Shown here piece after piece: positions 47,404 through 56,546 of a stretch of 64,000 nucleotides of DNA. Origin of the DNA: Haliea alexandrii (GTDB taxonomy: Bacteria > Pseudomonadota > Gammaproteobacteria > Pseudomonadales > Halieaceae); NCBI RefSeq assembly GCF_003719295.1, contig NZ_RFLW01000001.1, positions 620,001 to 684,000 of the forward strand, given 5' to 3'. A program made the translations under genes and the position numbers. Position 1 is the stretch's first letter. Each line of letters begins with the position of its first letter. The notes beneath the pieces were generated by a model. The model made no database searches. It saw nothing but the letters and a program-made list of their open reading frames with translations, and was not told where the DNA came from.

Positions 47404-50306
47404 CCGTCGTTTTCCTCGATACGCACCCGGTCGCGGCCGGCGGCCTTGGCCGCATAGAGCGCCTGGTCAGCACGCTGAATCAGTTCATCCGGTGTGCCTT
47501 TCTCCGCAGGCCAGGCAGTGGCGCCACCGACACTGACAGTCAGGTAGTCTGAAACCGGACTGTTGGCATGGGGGATTTTCAACTCCTTCACCAATGAGCG
47601 GATACGCTGAGCCACCTGCGTCACGGCGCCCACGTCGGCACCGGGTAGCAGTGCCAGAAACTCCTCGCCGCCGTAGCGCGCCACGAGGTCTTCATCGCGC
47701 AATACGCCGGACTGCAGCGCTTCGGCCACCTTGCGCAGGCACTCGTCCCCGGCGATGTGGCCAACGGTGTCGTTATATTGTTTGAAGCAGTCAATATCCA
47801 GCATGATGATACTGACGGGTGCGTGCTGCTCGGCGCACTGCGCCCAGGTGCTGCCCAGGTTTTCATCCAGAAAGCGTCGGTTGGCAAGCCCGGTGAGGCT
47901 GTCGATGCGGGAGATTTCCTGCACCTTTGATAGTGCAATCTGCAGTTCGCGCGTTCGCCGGTTGACCAGAAGCTCAAGCTGTCGCTCGCGCAGCATGGCG
48001 CGACGAATGGCCAGGAGGTAGAGGCGATGGGCGAGCAGCACTGTAAGCAAGCCGGCGATGATCCGGAACCACCACGTCTGGTACCAGAACGGTGCGCGGT
48101 ATATGTCCAGGTTCACTTCCGCGCCGCGTGGCGATGCGTCCTGGGCGGCGTCGTGGTTGGATGCGGCAATCCGCAGGGACAGAGACCCCGCAGGCAGGCC
48201 GGTAAAGTAGGCGGTGCGCCGGCTGCCAACCCGGTGCCAGTCGCGGTCAAAGCCTTCCAGCAGGTATTCGAAGCGCAGTGTGTGTGGCGCACCCAGTCGC
48301 GGCACCGTGTAGTCCACTTCCAGGGTGGAGGCATCGGCGGGCAGCAGCAACGGGTCCGCGAGAGGGATACGCTCGCCGTTCACACGCACCGCCTCAATCA
48401 GCGGCGGCGGCGGAGGCGGCAGGGTGCTGAAATCTCCCGGCACGACAGCCACCAGCCCCTGGTTGGTCGGGAACCAGAGCCGCCCATCGCGTGCCTTCCA
48501 ACCCGCGGGCTGAAAGCCACCGAGGAACTGGGCGGAGAGCAGTCCGTCGGTTTCATCGTACAGCCTGGCCCGGAAGCGTTTCGACTCGCCGCGCGCGACC
48601 GCGTTCAGCGCCGCGCGCTCAACCGAGACCAGCCCGTCGGCACCGCTCATCCACAATCGTCCGGCGTCATCCTCGAGAATAGCCAGCACGGAGAGCTGCG
48701 GCAGGCCGTGCTCCAGCGTGAACTGAAACAACTGGTCTCCCTCCAGTCGTGACAGCCCCGACTCTCTGCTACCTATCCAGACCACACCTTCAGCATCGGT
48801 ATACGTTGTGCTTACCAGGTTACTGCCCAGGCCTTCTTCTTCGGTCCAGAGCGTATAGCCGTCTCCTGTGAGTTGCATCAGGCCACCGTTGCTGGTGAGC
48901 CAGAGGCGCCCCAGCGCATCGCTGCGGATCTCCCGGAGCAACGTGGCCGGCAGGCTTGTTTCCTCAACAAAGCGCTTCCTGCGCGCGTCAAACCATACCA
49001 GCCCGCCATCGGTGACGACCCAGAGGCGACCGCTGGCATCGCGTTGCAGTCCCATAACGTGGCTATTGATCAGGCCTTGTTCCTTGCTGTACTGCGTGAC
49101 TGAGCCGTCGCTGCGCAGGTGGTTCAGCCCCCCGCCAAAGGTGCCTACCCAGAGTGAGCCGTCGGGCTCCGCAAGCAATGATGAGATGTCGTTGCTGGAC
49201 AGACCCTGGTCGCGGGTGAATTGGGTAACCTCATGATCGGTGCTCAGGCGGAATAGTCCGCTGCCTTCGGTGCCCGTCCAGATGCTGTCGTCCGGGGCTT
49301 GTGTGACCACGAAGGTGGCGGCAGCAAGGCCCTCCGCCGGGCCAAATTGCAGGAAGTCGCTGTCGCGCAGGCGGTGAACACCGTGCATGGTCGCCGCCCA
49401 GACGTTGCCCTCGGCATCCTCGGTCAGCTCGAAAACATAACCTGGCTGCTTGGTGGCGAGCGGGAAGGCCTCCAGAACGCCATTCTCTCTCACCCGCCAG
49501 AGGCCATCGCCATAAGTTCCCAGCCACAGATTGCCGTGGCGGTCGCGCAGCGCCGAATGCAGAGTCATCCCCGTCTGCAGCGCCGCACTCTCGTGGACTA
49601 TCGGCCCGGACTCGGTCAGGCGGTAGGTGGTACCTGCCGCCGTCGCCGCCATGGGCCCGAGCTCGGGGTCATTGTGGAGCAGGTGTACCTGGGTCGAATC
49701 CAGGCCGCTGCCCTCGGTGAAGTTGGTGAAGCGGGCACCGTCAAAGCGACTGAGCCCGTTGGTCAGGGTGCTTACCCAAATGGCGCCGCCCGGTTCTTCC
49801 AGCAGGCGGAAAGTCCGGTTGTCCACCAGGCCATCATCCTGCGTCCAGCTGCGCATCTCCTTGCCGCGCAGTCGCGACAGGCCCTGGCTGGTTGCGAACC
49901 ACAGTGTGCCGTCGGCGGCGGGCAGCACATCGTGCACAATGTCGTCGCTGAGCCCCTCCGCTGTTGTATACGCCGTGAACGCCCCGTCGACATAATGCAG
50001 GACACCTCCGCCGTAGGTGGCGAGCCACATGCTGCCGTCATCGAGGATTTCGATGTCGCGGATGTCGTTGGAGCGAAAAGCCGGTTGATTCTGCTTGTTG
50101 AAGAGCGTGAAGCTGACGCCGTCGAAGCGCGCCAGGCCGTTCTTGGTTCCCAGCCAGAGGAAGCCTTCCTGGTCAGACCTGGCAATCCAGACGGTATCGG
50201 AGGGCAGGCCCTCCTCGCGGCCGAAGCGGTCGAAGAGGTACTGGCTGGGCAGGCGGTCCGGGTTCAGCGCAAAGCCGGAAGGCGATAGCAGGCCCGCCAG
50301 CAGCAA
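47391..50306 (-). CDS. Periplasmic-sensor diguanylate cyclase (two-component propeller, Y_Y_Y, GGDEF)
   Basis: At least 971 residues. Two seven-bladed propellers built of GxLWxGT-type Reg_prop repeats fill about 30-640, then a Y_Y_Y immunoglobulin-like domain (about 650-735), one membrane helix (WWFRIIAGLLTVLLAHRLYLLAI) and a GGDEF domain. The active site is GGEEF, and RDED five residues before it is the inhibitory I-site, so it should make c-di-GMP and be product-inhibited. The annotated start is a TTG in the middle of a signal peptide; CTG 50333 or 50363 would give a complete one, so the true 5' end is probably farther upstream than 50306. Confidence 0.88.
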   Translation of the reverse strand: MLLAGLLSPSGFALNPDRLPSQYLFDRFGREEGLPSDTVWIARSDQEGFLWLGTKNGLARFDGVSFTLFNKQNQPAFRSNDIRDIEILDDGSMWLATYGGGVLHYVDGAFTAYTTAEGLSDDIVHDVLPAADGTLWFATSQGLSRLRGKEMRSWTQDDGLVDNRTFRLLEEPGGAIWVSTLTNGLSRFDGARFTNFTEGSGLDSTQVHLLHNDPELGPMAATAAGTTYRLTESGPIVHESAALQTGMTLHSALRDRHGNLWLGTYGDGLWRVRENGVLEAFPLATKQPGYVFELTEDAEGNVWAATMHGVHRLRDSDFLQFGPAEGLAAATFVVTQAPDDSIWTGTEGSGLFRLSTDHEVTQFTRDQGLSSNDISSLLAEPDGSLWVGTFGGGLNHLRSDGSVTQYSKEQGLINSHVMGLQRDASGRLWVVTDGGLVWFDARRKRFVEETSLPATLLREIRSDALGRLWLTSNGGLMQLTGDGYTLWTEEEGLGSNLVSTTYTDAEGVVWIGSRESGLSRLEGDQLFQFTLEHGLPQLSVLAILEDDAGRLWMSGADGLVSVERAALNAVARGESKRFRARLYDETDGLLSAQFLGGFQPAGWKARDGRLWFPTNQGLVAVVPGDFSTLPPPPPPLIEAVRVNGERIPLADPLLLPADASTLEVDYTVPRLGAPHTLRFEYLLEGFDRDWHRVGSRRTAYFTGLPAGSLSLRIAASNHDAAQDASPRGAEVNLDIYRAPFWYQTWWFRIIAGLLTVLLAHRLYLLAIRRAMLRERQLELLVNRRTRELQIALSKVQEISRIDSLTGLANRRFLDENLGSTWAQCAEQHAPVSIIMLDIDCFKQYNDTVGHIAGDECLRKVAEALQSGVLRDEDLVARYGGEEFLALLPGADVGAVTQVAQRIRSLVKELKIPHANSPVSDYLTVSVGGATAWPAEKGTPDELIQRADQALYAAKAAGRDRVRIEENDGQMR

Positions 50307-50465
50307 CCACGAGAGGGGTAGCCAGTTGCGCAGTAACCGGATTGTTGTGCGTGAAGAGTTCAGGATGGAGCCACCATCTTGCCAAGCGAGGCAGGATACG
50401 TCAGTGGCGTACAGGCCACAACGTGTTACATCAGTTGCTGTGACCCTGTTCGCGTTCTGGCAGGG

Positions 50466-52625
50466 TCAATCCGTGGTCGCGTCCCGGCGCACCAGCCATG
50501 CGGCGAGTTGTGCCGCCTTGTCTGTGAGATAGTTGCGCGCGCGGGCCAGCCAGCCCTGCTCCGTGCGCAGCGCGTAGTCCTCGTGAGCACGTGAAATCAC
50601 ATAGGCGTGGATGTTGTCTACCTGCGCGGCATCGAGCACATCATCAAAGCGTGGCATGCCGGCCTGCTCCATCAGACCTTCCCGGACCACAGCGGCAAAG
50701 TTCTCGTGCCACACCGGTGCCAGATAGCGCAGGTCGGGGATGGAGCCGTCACCTACCACGTCCGCGCCGTGGCAGCGGGCACAGAAGCGGTTGAACAGGT
50801 TGCGCCCTTCGGCGATCTGGTCCTCGCTCGCCTCCGGCATGGGGGGTGGCGAGGGGCGTTCGACGGTGGGTGTCACGGGCAGTGCGCCGGATGCGCCGAG
50901 TTTGAAAGCGACCAGCCGGTTGTTGGGGTTGCCGGTGGGGTAAGTCTTGCCCATGTTCATCATCAGTGCCCCGCCGCGCCCGGCCGTGACCGCGATGTAT
51001 TGCTCGCCGTTGACCCGATAGCTGATCGGCCCGGCCATGACACTGGTCTCCATCGGGAAGGTCCAGAGCAGCTCGCCAGTATCGGCGCGTACGGCGATGA
51101 AGCGCCCGTCCGAGGTGCCTTGGAACACCAGGTTGCCGCCGGTGGCCAGTACCCCGCCATTGTGCGTGTAGGGGTGGGGCAGCTTCCAGGCCGCTTGCTG
51201 GCGTACCGGGTCCCAGGCCAGCAGGCTGGCCTTGGGCAGGTGCGTAAGCATGGCCTGGGTGAAGGCCTGGGAGTAGGCCTCACCGGTGAGTTCGTAGCCG
51301 GTGTTGTAGTGGCGCCGCAGGTGCTTGTAGTCAACGGCATCGATCTCGTTAAACTCCATGCCCATGTCCAGCTCCGGGATGTACAGTAAACCGGTATCCG
51401 GGCTGTAGGCCATGGGGTGCCAGTTGTGCCCGCCCATGGCGGAGGGGAACACCATGGCGGGCTCACCGTCGTAGTCCTGCCCCGGGTTTTCCTGGGGACG
51501 GCCGGTATCAAGGTCGTAGCCACTGGCCCAGGTTACGGTGGTGTAGGGCTCTGCGGAGAGCAGTTTGCCGGTTTCGCGGTCCACGATGTACACAAAGCCG
51601 GCCTTGGGCGCATGCAGTATCACTTTGCGCTGCTTCCCCTCCCAGGGGATTTCCGCGAGTGTCATCTGCTGGCTGGCTGTGTAATCCCAGTTGTCGCCCG
51701 GCACCTGTTGGTAATGCCAGAGGTATTCTCCGGTATCGGGGTTCAGGGCCACGATAGAGGTGAGATACAGATTGTCTCCGCCCCCCGGGCTGCGGATGCG
51801 CCGGTTGTGCGGCGCACCGTTACCTACGCCAAGGTAGAGCTGGTTGAACTCGGGGTCGTAGACGATGCTGTCCCACACCGTGCCGCCGCCGCCATACTGC
51901 CACCACTCGCCATTCCAGGTTTCAGCCGCGCGCTCCATGGCGGCGTTCTCAAAGCCGTCGGCAGGGTTGCCGGGCACGGTGTAAAAGCGCCAGGCCAGTT
52001 CCCCGCTGGCGGCATCGTAGGCGCTGACGAAACCGCGAGTGCCAAACTCGGAGCCGCCATTGCCAATAAATACCTTGCCCCGGGCCACACGCGGCGCGCC
52101 GGTGATGGAGTAGGCCTGGTTCGGGTCGGTGGTCTGTGCCGACCAGCGCAGGGTGCCGGTGGCGCGGTCGATGGCGATGAGTCGGCCGTCCAGCGTGCCG
52201 ATATACAGCAGGTCGTCCCAGGCGGCGAGCCCGCGGTTCAGCACACCACAACAGGCCGTAATGCTTTTACTGCGCGGCACCTCGGGGTCGAAGGACCAGA
52301 GCATGTCGCCACTGGCGCCGTCTACCGCGTAAACAGTGTTCCAGGCGCCGCTGAAGTACAGAATGCCGTCGATTGCCAGGGGCGTGGACTGCAGGCCGAG
52401 GTGCGTGTCGGTTTCAAAGTACCAGGCCATGCCCAGATCCGACACATTGCCGGCATCAATCTGATCCAGCGGTGTGAAGCGTTGTTCGCTGTAATCGCGG
52501 CCGTAGCTCAACCAGTTGTCCACATCGTTGCCGGCGGCGAGCAGGCGCGCTTCAGTAACGGGTTCAGCACTTGCCAGGCCAGTAAACAGGCTGGCGAAAA
52601 GACAGGATATAGCGAGGAAACGCAT
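50466..52625 (-). CDS. PQQ-dependent quinohaemoprotein alcohol dehydrogenase
   Basis: 719 residues: signal peptide (1-20), eight-bladed PQQ propeller (about 25-570) and a C-terminal cytochrome c domain (CARCH at 615-619, probable axial Met657). Vicinal Cys125-Cys126 stack on PQQ. Catalytic Asp314 in NWDYTAS; the position two after it is Thr, not the Asp that marks lanthanide-dependent enzymes, suggesting Ca2+ use. Oxidises alcohols in the periplasm. The ATG at 52625 is preferred to the GTG at 52637 because AAGAG lies 11 bases before it. Confidence 0.92.
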   Translation of the reverse strand: MRFLAISCLFASLFTGLASAEPVTEARLLAAGNDVDNWLSYGRDYSEQRFTPLDQIDAGNVSDLGMAWYFETDTHLGLQSTPLAIDGILYFSGAWNTVYAVDGASGDMLWSFDPEVPRSKSITACCGVLNRGLAAWDDLLYIGTLDGRLIAIDRATGTLRWSAQTTDPNQAYSITGAPRVARGKVFIGNGGSEFGTRGFVSAYDAASGELAWRFYTVPGNPADGFENAAMERAAETWNGEWWQYGGGGTVWDSIVYDPEFNQLYLGVGNGAPHNRRIRSPGGGDNLYLTSIVALNPDTGEYLWHYQQVPGDNWDYTASQQMTLAEIPWEGKQRKVILHAPKAGFVYIVDRETGKLLSAEPYTTVTWASGYDLDTGRPQENPGQDYDGEPAMVFPSAMGGHNWHPMAYSPDTGLLYIPELDMGMEFNEIDAVDYKHLRRHYNTGYELTGEAYSQAFTQAMLTHLPKASLLAWDPVRQQAAWKLPHPYTHNGGVLATGGNLVFQGTSDGRFIAVRADTGELLWTFPMETSVMAGPISYRVNGEQYIAVTAGRGGALMMNMGKTYPTGNPNNRLVAFKLGASGALPVTPTVERPSPPPMPEASEDQIAEGRNLFNRFCARCHGADVVGDGSIPDLRYLAPVWHENFAAVVREGLMEQAGMPRFDDVLDAAQVDNIHAYVISRAHEDYALRTEQGWLARARNYLTDKAAQLAAWLVRRDATTD

Positions 52626-52759
52626 GCGATCAGGCACTCTTGCGGATTATCGTTGGGGTCAATTCTGACCTATTGGGCCGGAAAAACCCGGTTGTGGCCA
52701 TGCTTCCCGGCAGCGCCCCGGGACGTGGCGTAAATACTTGAACTTTCCCGGGTGCCGGG

Positions 52760-54373
52760 TCACGTCGCCTCCGCGGGCGTGGGTTCATTGTTTTCCGCCG
52801 TGGCCGCTTGTGGATAGATCACGTCGGCGATGTGGAGAATACGCTTGGCGCTGTCTTCAAGCAGGGCCACCACATGCAGCCTGCGTGTGGCCTCTGGTGC
52901 GCTCAGCAGGCCAGAGCCGATCTGCTCCAGCAACTCGGCCCGCCGCTGTCGGCGCAGGCGTTTCAGTAGCTGCTTGCGCTCCAGGCGCGCCTCCAGGGTC
53001 ATTTGTTTGAGTTCGCCGCTGCGCATGAGGCCCAGCAGTGCCTCCTGCAGAGCGGGAGTCAGCGCTGCGTTAATGTCTGCTTGCGGAATTTCCGCCAGTT
53101 CCAGGAACAGGTCGCGCAGTTGCATGCACTCTTCGCGCACCCAGTTCAGGTTGAGAAACTGCTCGGACAGGCCGTTGTCGAGGTGCTGGGCACCAATGCG
53201 GTTGCCGTATTCGGCGATTGCCGCCAGCAGCACACCGGTGTGCAGTGTTTCTTCTGCCGCCGGTTCCCGGTCCGGATCGATGATTATTCCCCCGCGCGAG
53301 AGCAACTGCTTGAACACGCGCTTGATTTCGGAGTGCATGGCATTCACGCCCATCGCCGGCAGGGCCAGCACCGTGTCGTCGAGGTAGCGTAGCCGTTCGG
53401 AGGTCAGTTCGGGCTGCTTCACCCAGCGCTCTACCAGGCGCAGCAACCGGTCCGCAAGCAGCCACATCAGCAGCAGGCCGAGCAGGTTGAACAATGTGTG
53501 GAAAAGCGCCAGCCCGGTGCTGATATTGGTGCGCCCGCCACCGCCGCCGGAGAGCTGCTCTGACACCCACCACAGCGGGCCCAGCAGGATCAGCGCAATC
53601 AGCCCCGTGAACAGTTTTTCCGCGACATGCACCAGCGCCAGGCGGCGCGCGTTTGCCGTGGCACCAATGCTGGCCAGCAGGCTGGTAGCGGTGGTGCCGA
53701 TGTTGGCACCGATGACGAGTGAGGCGCCCAGCAACGGCGTTAGCACCCCCGTTACCGATGCGGTGAGCACGATGGCCAGCGCCGCGGAGGACGATTGAAT
53801 CAGGGCGGTGAGCAGGGCGCCGAACAGCACGCCGAGCACAATGCCGATGGCCCCGGAGGTTCCCAGGCGTTCAATGGGTATCCAGTCGGCAACGTCAATG
53901 AAGGCATCGCGCAGCATGCCCAGGCCGAGAAACAGCAGGCCAAAGCCCGCGAGGGCGATGCCGATATGTGCTGCGCGACGGTTGTTGCCAAACAGTTTGA
54001 GCAGCATACCGAGGCCAATCAGCGGCAATGCCACCACCTCAACCTTGATGCGCAGGCCGATGAGGGCGACGATCCAGGCCGTCATGGTGGTGCCCACGTT
54101 GCTGCCGAAGACCACCCAGGCAGCCTGTTTCAGCCGCAGCATGCCGGCGTTGGTGAACCCCAGAGTGGCAACGATGACGGCGCTGGATGACTGTACGACG
54201 GCGGTAATGCCGAAGCCGGCGAGCGCCGCGCGCAAGCGGGTGCGGGTGGAGCGTTCCAGAAATCCCTGCAGTGCGTTGCCGGCGGCGGCTTTGAGACCGT
54301 CGGTCATCATGGACATGCCCAACAGCAGCAGCCCCAGCCCCCCGAGGGACAGCGTCATTGTCATCCAGGCCAT
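52760..54373 (-). CDS. Na+/phosphate-cotransporter-family membrane protein with PhoU-like tail
   Basis: 537 residues. Two inverted Na_Pi_cotrans repeats, each with QSSSA and G(S/A)N(V/I)GTT: the first at about 60-100, the second at about 195-235. A cytosolic helical PhoU-like region follows (about 310-530). Relatives (YjbB type) move phosphate, often outward. Overlaps the thioesterase gene by 13 bases at its start. Confidence 0.9.
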   Translation of the reverse strand: MAWMTMTLSLGGLGLLLLGMSMMTDGLKAAAGNALQGFLERSTRTRLRAALAGFGITAVVQSSSAVIVATLGFTNAGMLRLKQAAWVVFGSNVGTTMTAWIVALIGLRIKVEVVALPLIGLGMLLKLFGNNRRAAHIGIALAGFGLLFLGLGMLRDAFIDVADWIPIERLGTSGAIGIVLGVLFGALLTALIQSSSAALAIVLTASVTGVLTPLLGASLVIGANIGTTATSLLASIGATANARRLALVHVAEKLFTGLIALILLGPLWWVSEQLSGGGGGRTNISTGLALFHTLFNLLGLLLMWLLADRLLRLVERWVKQPELTSERLRYLDDTVLALPAMGVNAMHSEIKRVFKQLLSRGGIIIDPDREPAAEETLHTGVLLAAIAEYGNRIGAQHLDNGLSEQFLNLNWVREECMQLRDLFLELAEIPQADINAALTPALQEALLGLMRSGELKQMTLEARLERKQLLKRLRRQRRAELLEQIGSGLLSAPEATRRLHVVALLEDSAKRILHIADVIYPQAATAENNEPTPAEAT

Positions 54374-54816
54374 GGTGGGCTCACCGCGGGCGCTGTGACC
54401 TGGGCGCGGAAATCATCGGGCACCGCCACCACCCGGTGTGTCTGGTAGTCGAAGAACAGCAGGGTGGTTGCGACCCGCGCAATCTCCTCGCTGCTGTCGT
54501 CCTTGCTGATGCGGTAGACGAACTGGAAGCTTTTCTGCTCAACCTCACGCGCCCCCAGTTCCACCCGCAGCCGGTCGCCATAGTCCGCTTCCGCCAGGTA
54601 GGCGGTTTCCGCGTGCGCCATGATCAGCCCCGCCTCTTCGAAGGCGATCGCCTTGCTGTGGCCGAGCTGGCGGATAAAGCGCAATTGCGCCTCCATGGCA
54701 ATGGAGAGCAGGCGGTCGGCGCCCAGGTGGTTGGCCGCATTCACGTCGCTGTAGAGCACGTCATAGTGGGTTGCGAAGAGAAAGTGTTCGGGCAGGATGA
54801 TGGTTCTACGTGGCAT
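54361..54816 (-). CDS. Hotdog-fold acyl-CoA thioesterase, 4HBT-like
   Basis: 151 residues from ATG 54816. YSDVNAANHLGADRLLS is a YbgC/4HBT-type active-site stretch in which Asp/Asn replaces the usual Asp-x-x-G-H order, so the catalytic residue is uncertain. Strand pattern LRVELGAREVEQKSFQFVYRI fits the hotdog sheet. In front of, and overlapping, the Na/Pi gene. An upstream start at 54873 would add a disordered leader without a ribosome site. Confidence 0.8.
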   Translation of the reverse strand: MPRRTIILPEHFLFATHYDVLYSDVNAANHLGADRLLSIAMEAQLRFIRQLGHSKAIAFEEAGLIMAHAETAYLAEADYGDRLRVELGAREVEQKSFQFVYRISKDDSSEEIARVATTLLFFDYQTHRVVAVPDDFRAQVTAPAVSPPWPG

Positions 54817-55010
54817 GGCCAGGCTCGTCCGGTTTCTGGGGTGGCGAGCGCAGTCTAGCGCTGGTAGGTCCAATTTGCATGATGCGTACCCGAGCGGGCC
54901 TGCCGTCGGTACGCGGGCGACGGGCTCTGTGGCGCCTCTGGTTACTTAAATAGGTCATAATAAGGGGATCGGGCAGCAATATAGTCCATATATATCGCAA
55001 CTTTCTCCCT

Positions 55011-55038
55011 TTGACGGGTAGCACGGCGAGCGTAGTCT
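55011..55038 (+). promoter_or_regulatory. Candidate promoter of the valine operon
   Basis: TTGACG (55011-55016) and TAGTCT (55033-55038), 16 bases apart, 78 bases before the first start. Only a moderate match, within a 299-base gap (54817-55115) that holds an AT-rich patch near 54945-54995 and no gene. Confidence 0.35.
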
Positions 55039-55115
55039 GCTCGGCTACTATAAGAGTTCCGACCGCGCACCGCAGCCGGAACCCCGCAATCACGTGTTCG
55101 ACAGGAGTACGCCCC

Positions 55116-56534
55116 ATGGCGACAACCCAGCAATCCCAGGAACCCAATGCCGTGCAGCAGGAAATTGCGGCGATGATGGAACGCGCTCGCGTGGCTCAGG
55201 CAGCGATCGAGCATTACACCCAGGAGCAGGTGGACGAGCTGATTACCGCCATGGTCTGGTCGGTGGCGCGTGAAGGTGTTTCGGAAAAAATTGCCCGTTT
55301 TACGGTAGAGGAAACCCAGCTCGGTAACTACGACGGCAAGTTCCTCAAAATCCACCGCAAAACCCGTGCAACGCTCATGGATATTCTCCACGACAAATCC
55401 GTGGGCGTGATCGAGGAAGACCCGGTACGCAATATCATCAAGATTGCCAAGCCGGTGGGCGTGATCGGTGCGCTGTCGCCGTCCACCAACCCGGAAGCGA
55501 CCCCGGTGATCAAGGCCATCTCCGCAGTAAAGGGCCGCAACGCCATCATCATTGCACCGCACCCGCGCGCAAAGCTGACCAACAAAATGATCTGCGATTA
55601 CATGCGCGAGGCCATCGTTGCCATGGGCGCGCCGGCGGACCTGGTGCAGAGCATCGATGTGCCCTCGCTGGACAAGACCAACGAGCTGATGCGCCAGTGC
55701 GACCGCATTCTCGCCACCGGCGGTGAAGCCATGGTGTCGGCGGCCTACTCTTCCGGCACGCCGGCGCTGGGTGTCGGCGTGGGCAACGCGGTGATCACGG
55801 TCGATGACACGGCCAATCTTGAGGAAGCCGCAGAAAAGATCCGCATCTCCAAAACACTGGACCTGGCAGCCTCCTGCTCGTCGGACAACGCCGTGCTGGT
55901 GTTTGAATCCATCTACGACGAGTTCCTGGAAAAACTCAAGCACGAGGGCGGTTTTATTGTCGACGGGGATGACAAATCGAAGCTGCAGAGCGTGATCTGG
56001 CAGGACGGGCACCTGAATGCCGCCATCGTTGCCCAGCACGCCACCACCATCGCCGGGCGTGCCGGCATTGATCTGCCGGAGGGCAAGCAGTTCTTTATCG
56101 TTCCGGAAGTGGGGGCTGGCCCGGATTACCCGTTTTCCGGTGAAAAACTCACGGTCACGATGGCCTTGTACAAGGTGCGCGACATCGACGAGGCCATCGA
56201 GCTGACCAACCGTATTCAGGCCTATCAGGGCCAGGGTCACAGCTGCGGTATCTACTCCAACAACGACGACAACATTCTGAAGCTGGCCCTCGCCACGCGC
56301 ACCTCGAGGGTGATGGTGAACCAGCCACAGTCTGCGTCCAATAGCGGCAACCTGTGGAACGGCATGCGCCAGACCTTCTCGCTGGGCTGCGGTTCGTGGG
56401 GCGGCAATAGCATCAACCACAACATTACCTGGCGCGACCTCATCAATGAAACCTGGGTGTCCAAACCGCTGGCGCAAACCAAGGTGATACCGCCTGACGC
56501 AGAGCTGTTCGGCAAAGTGATAGACCGCTTCTGA
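55116..56534 (+). CDS. CoA-acylating aldehyde dehydrogenase, EutE/AdhE-N/SauS type
   Basis: 472 residues. Catalytic Cys254 in LAASCSSDN, nucleotide region ILATGG at 198-203, and the closing LGCGSWGGNS typical of AdhE N-terminal and sulfoacetaldehyde (SauS) enzymes. These make acyl-CoA from aldehyde, NAD(P)+ and CoA. First gene of a valine-type operon, in the place normally held by MmsA, the methylmalonate-semialdehyde dehydrogenase, which belongs to a different ALDH branch. It may therefore convert methylmalonate semialdehyde or another semialdehyde to a CoA ester. AGGAG before ATG 55116. Confidence 0.82.
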   Translation: MATTQQSQEPNAVQQEIAAMMERARVAQAAIEHYTQEQVDELITAMVWSVAREGVSEKIARFTVEETQLGNYDGKFLKIHRKTRATLMDILHDKSVGVIEEDPVRNIIKIAKPVGVIGALSPSTNPEATPVIKAISAVKGRNAIIIAPHPRAKLTNKMICDYMREAIVAMGAPADLVQSIDVPSLDKTNELMRQCDRILATGGEAMVSAAYSSGTPALGVGVGNAVITVDDTANLEEAAEKIRISKTLDLAASCSSDNAVLVFESIYDEFLEKLKHEGGFIVDGDDKSKLQSVIWQDGHLNAAIVAQHATTIAGRAGIDLPEGKQFFIVPEVGAGPDYPFSGEKLTVTMALYKVRDIDEAIELTNRIQAYQGQGHSCGIYSNNDDNILKLALATRTSRVMVNQPQSASNSGNLWNGMRQTFSLGCGSWGGNSINHNITWRDLINETWVSKPLAQTKVIPPDAELFGKVIDRF

Positions 56535-56546
56535 GGAGGGTTGACC

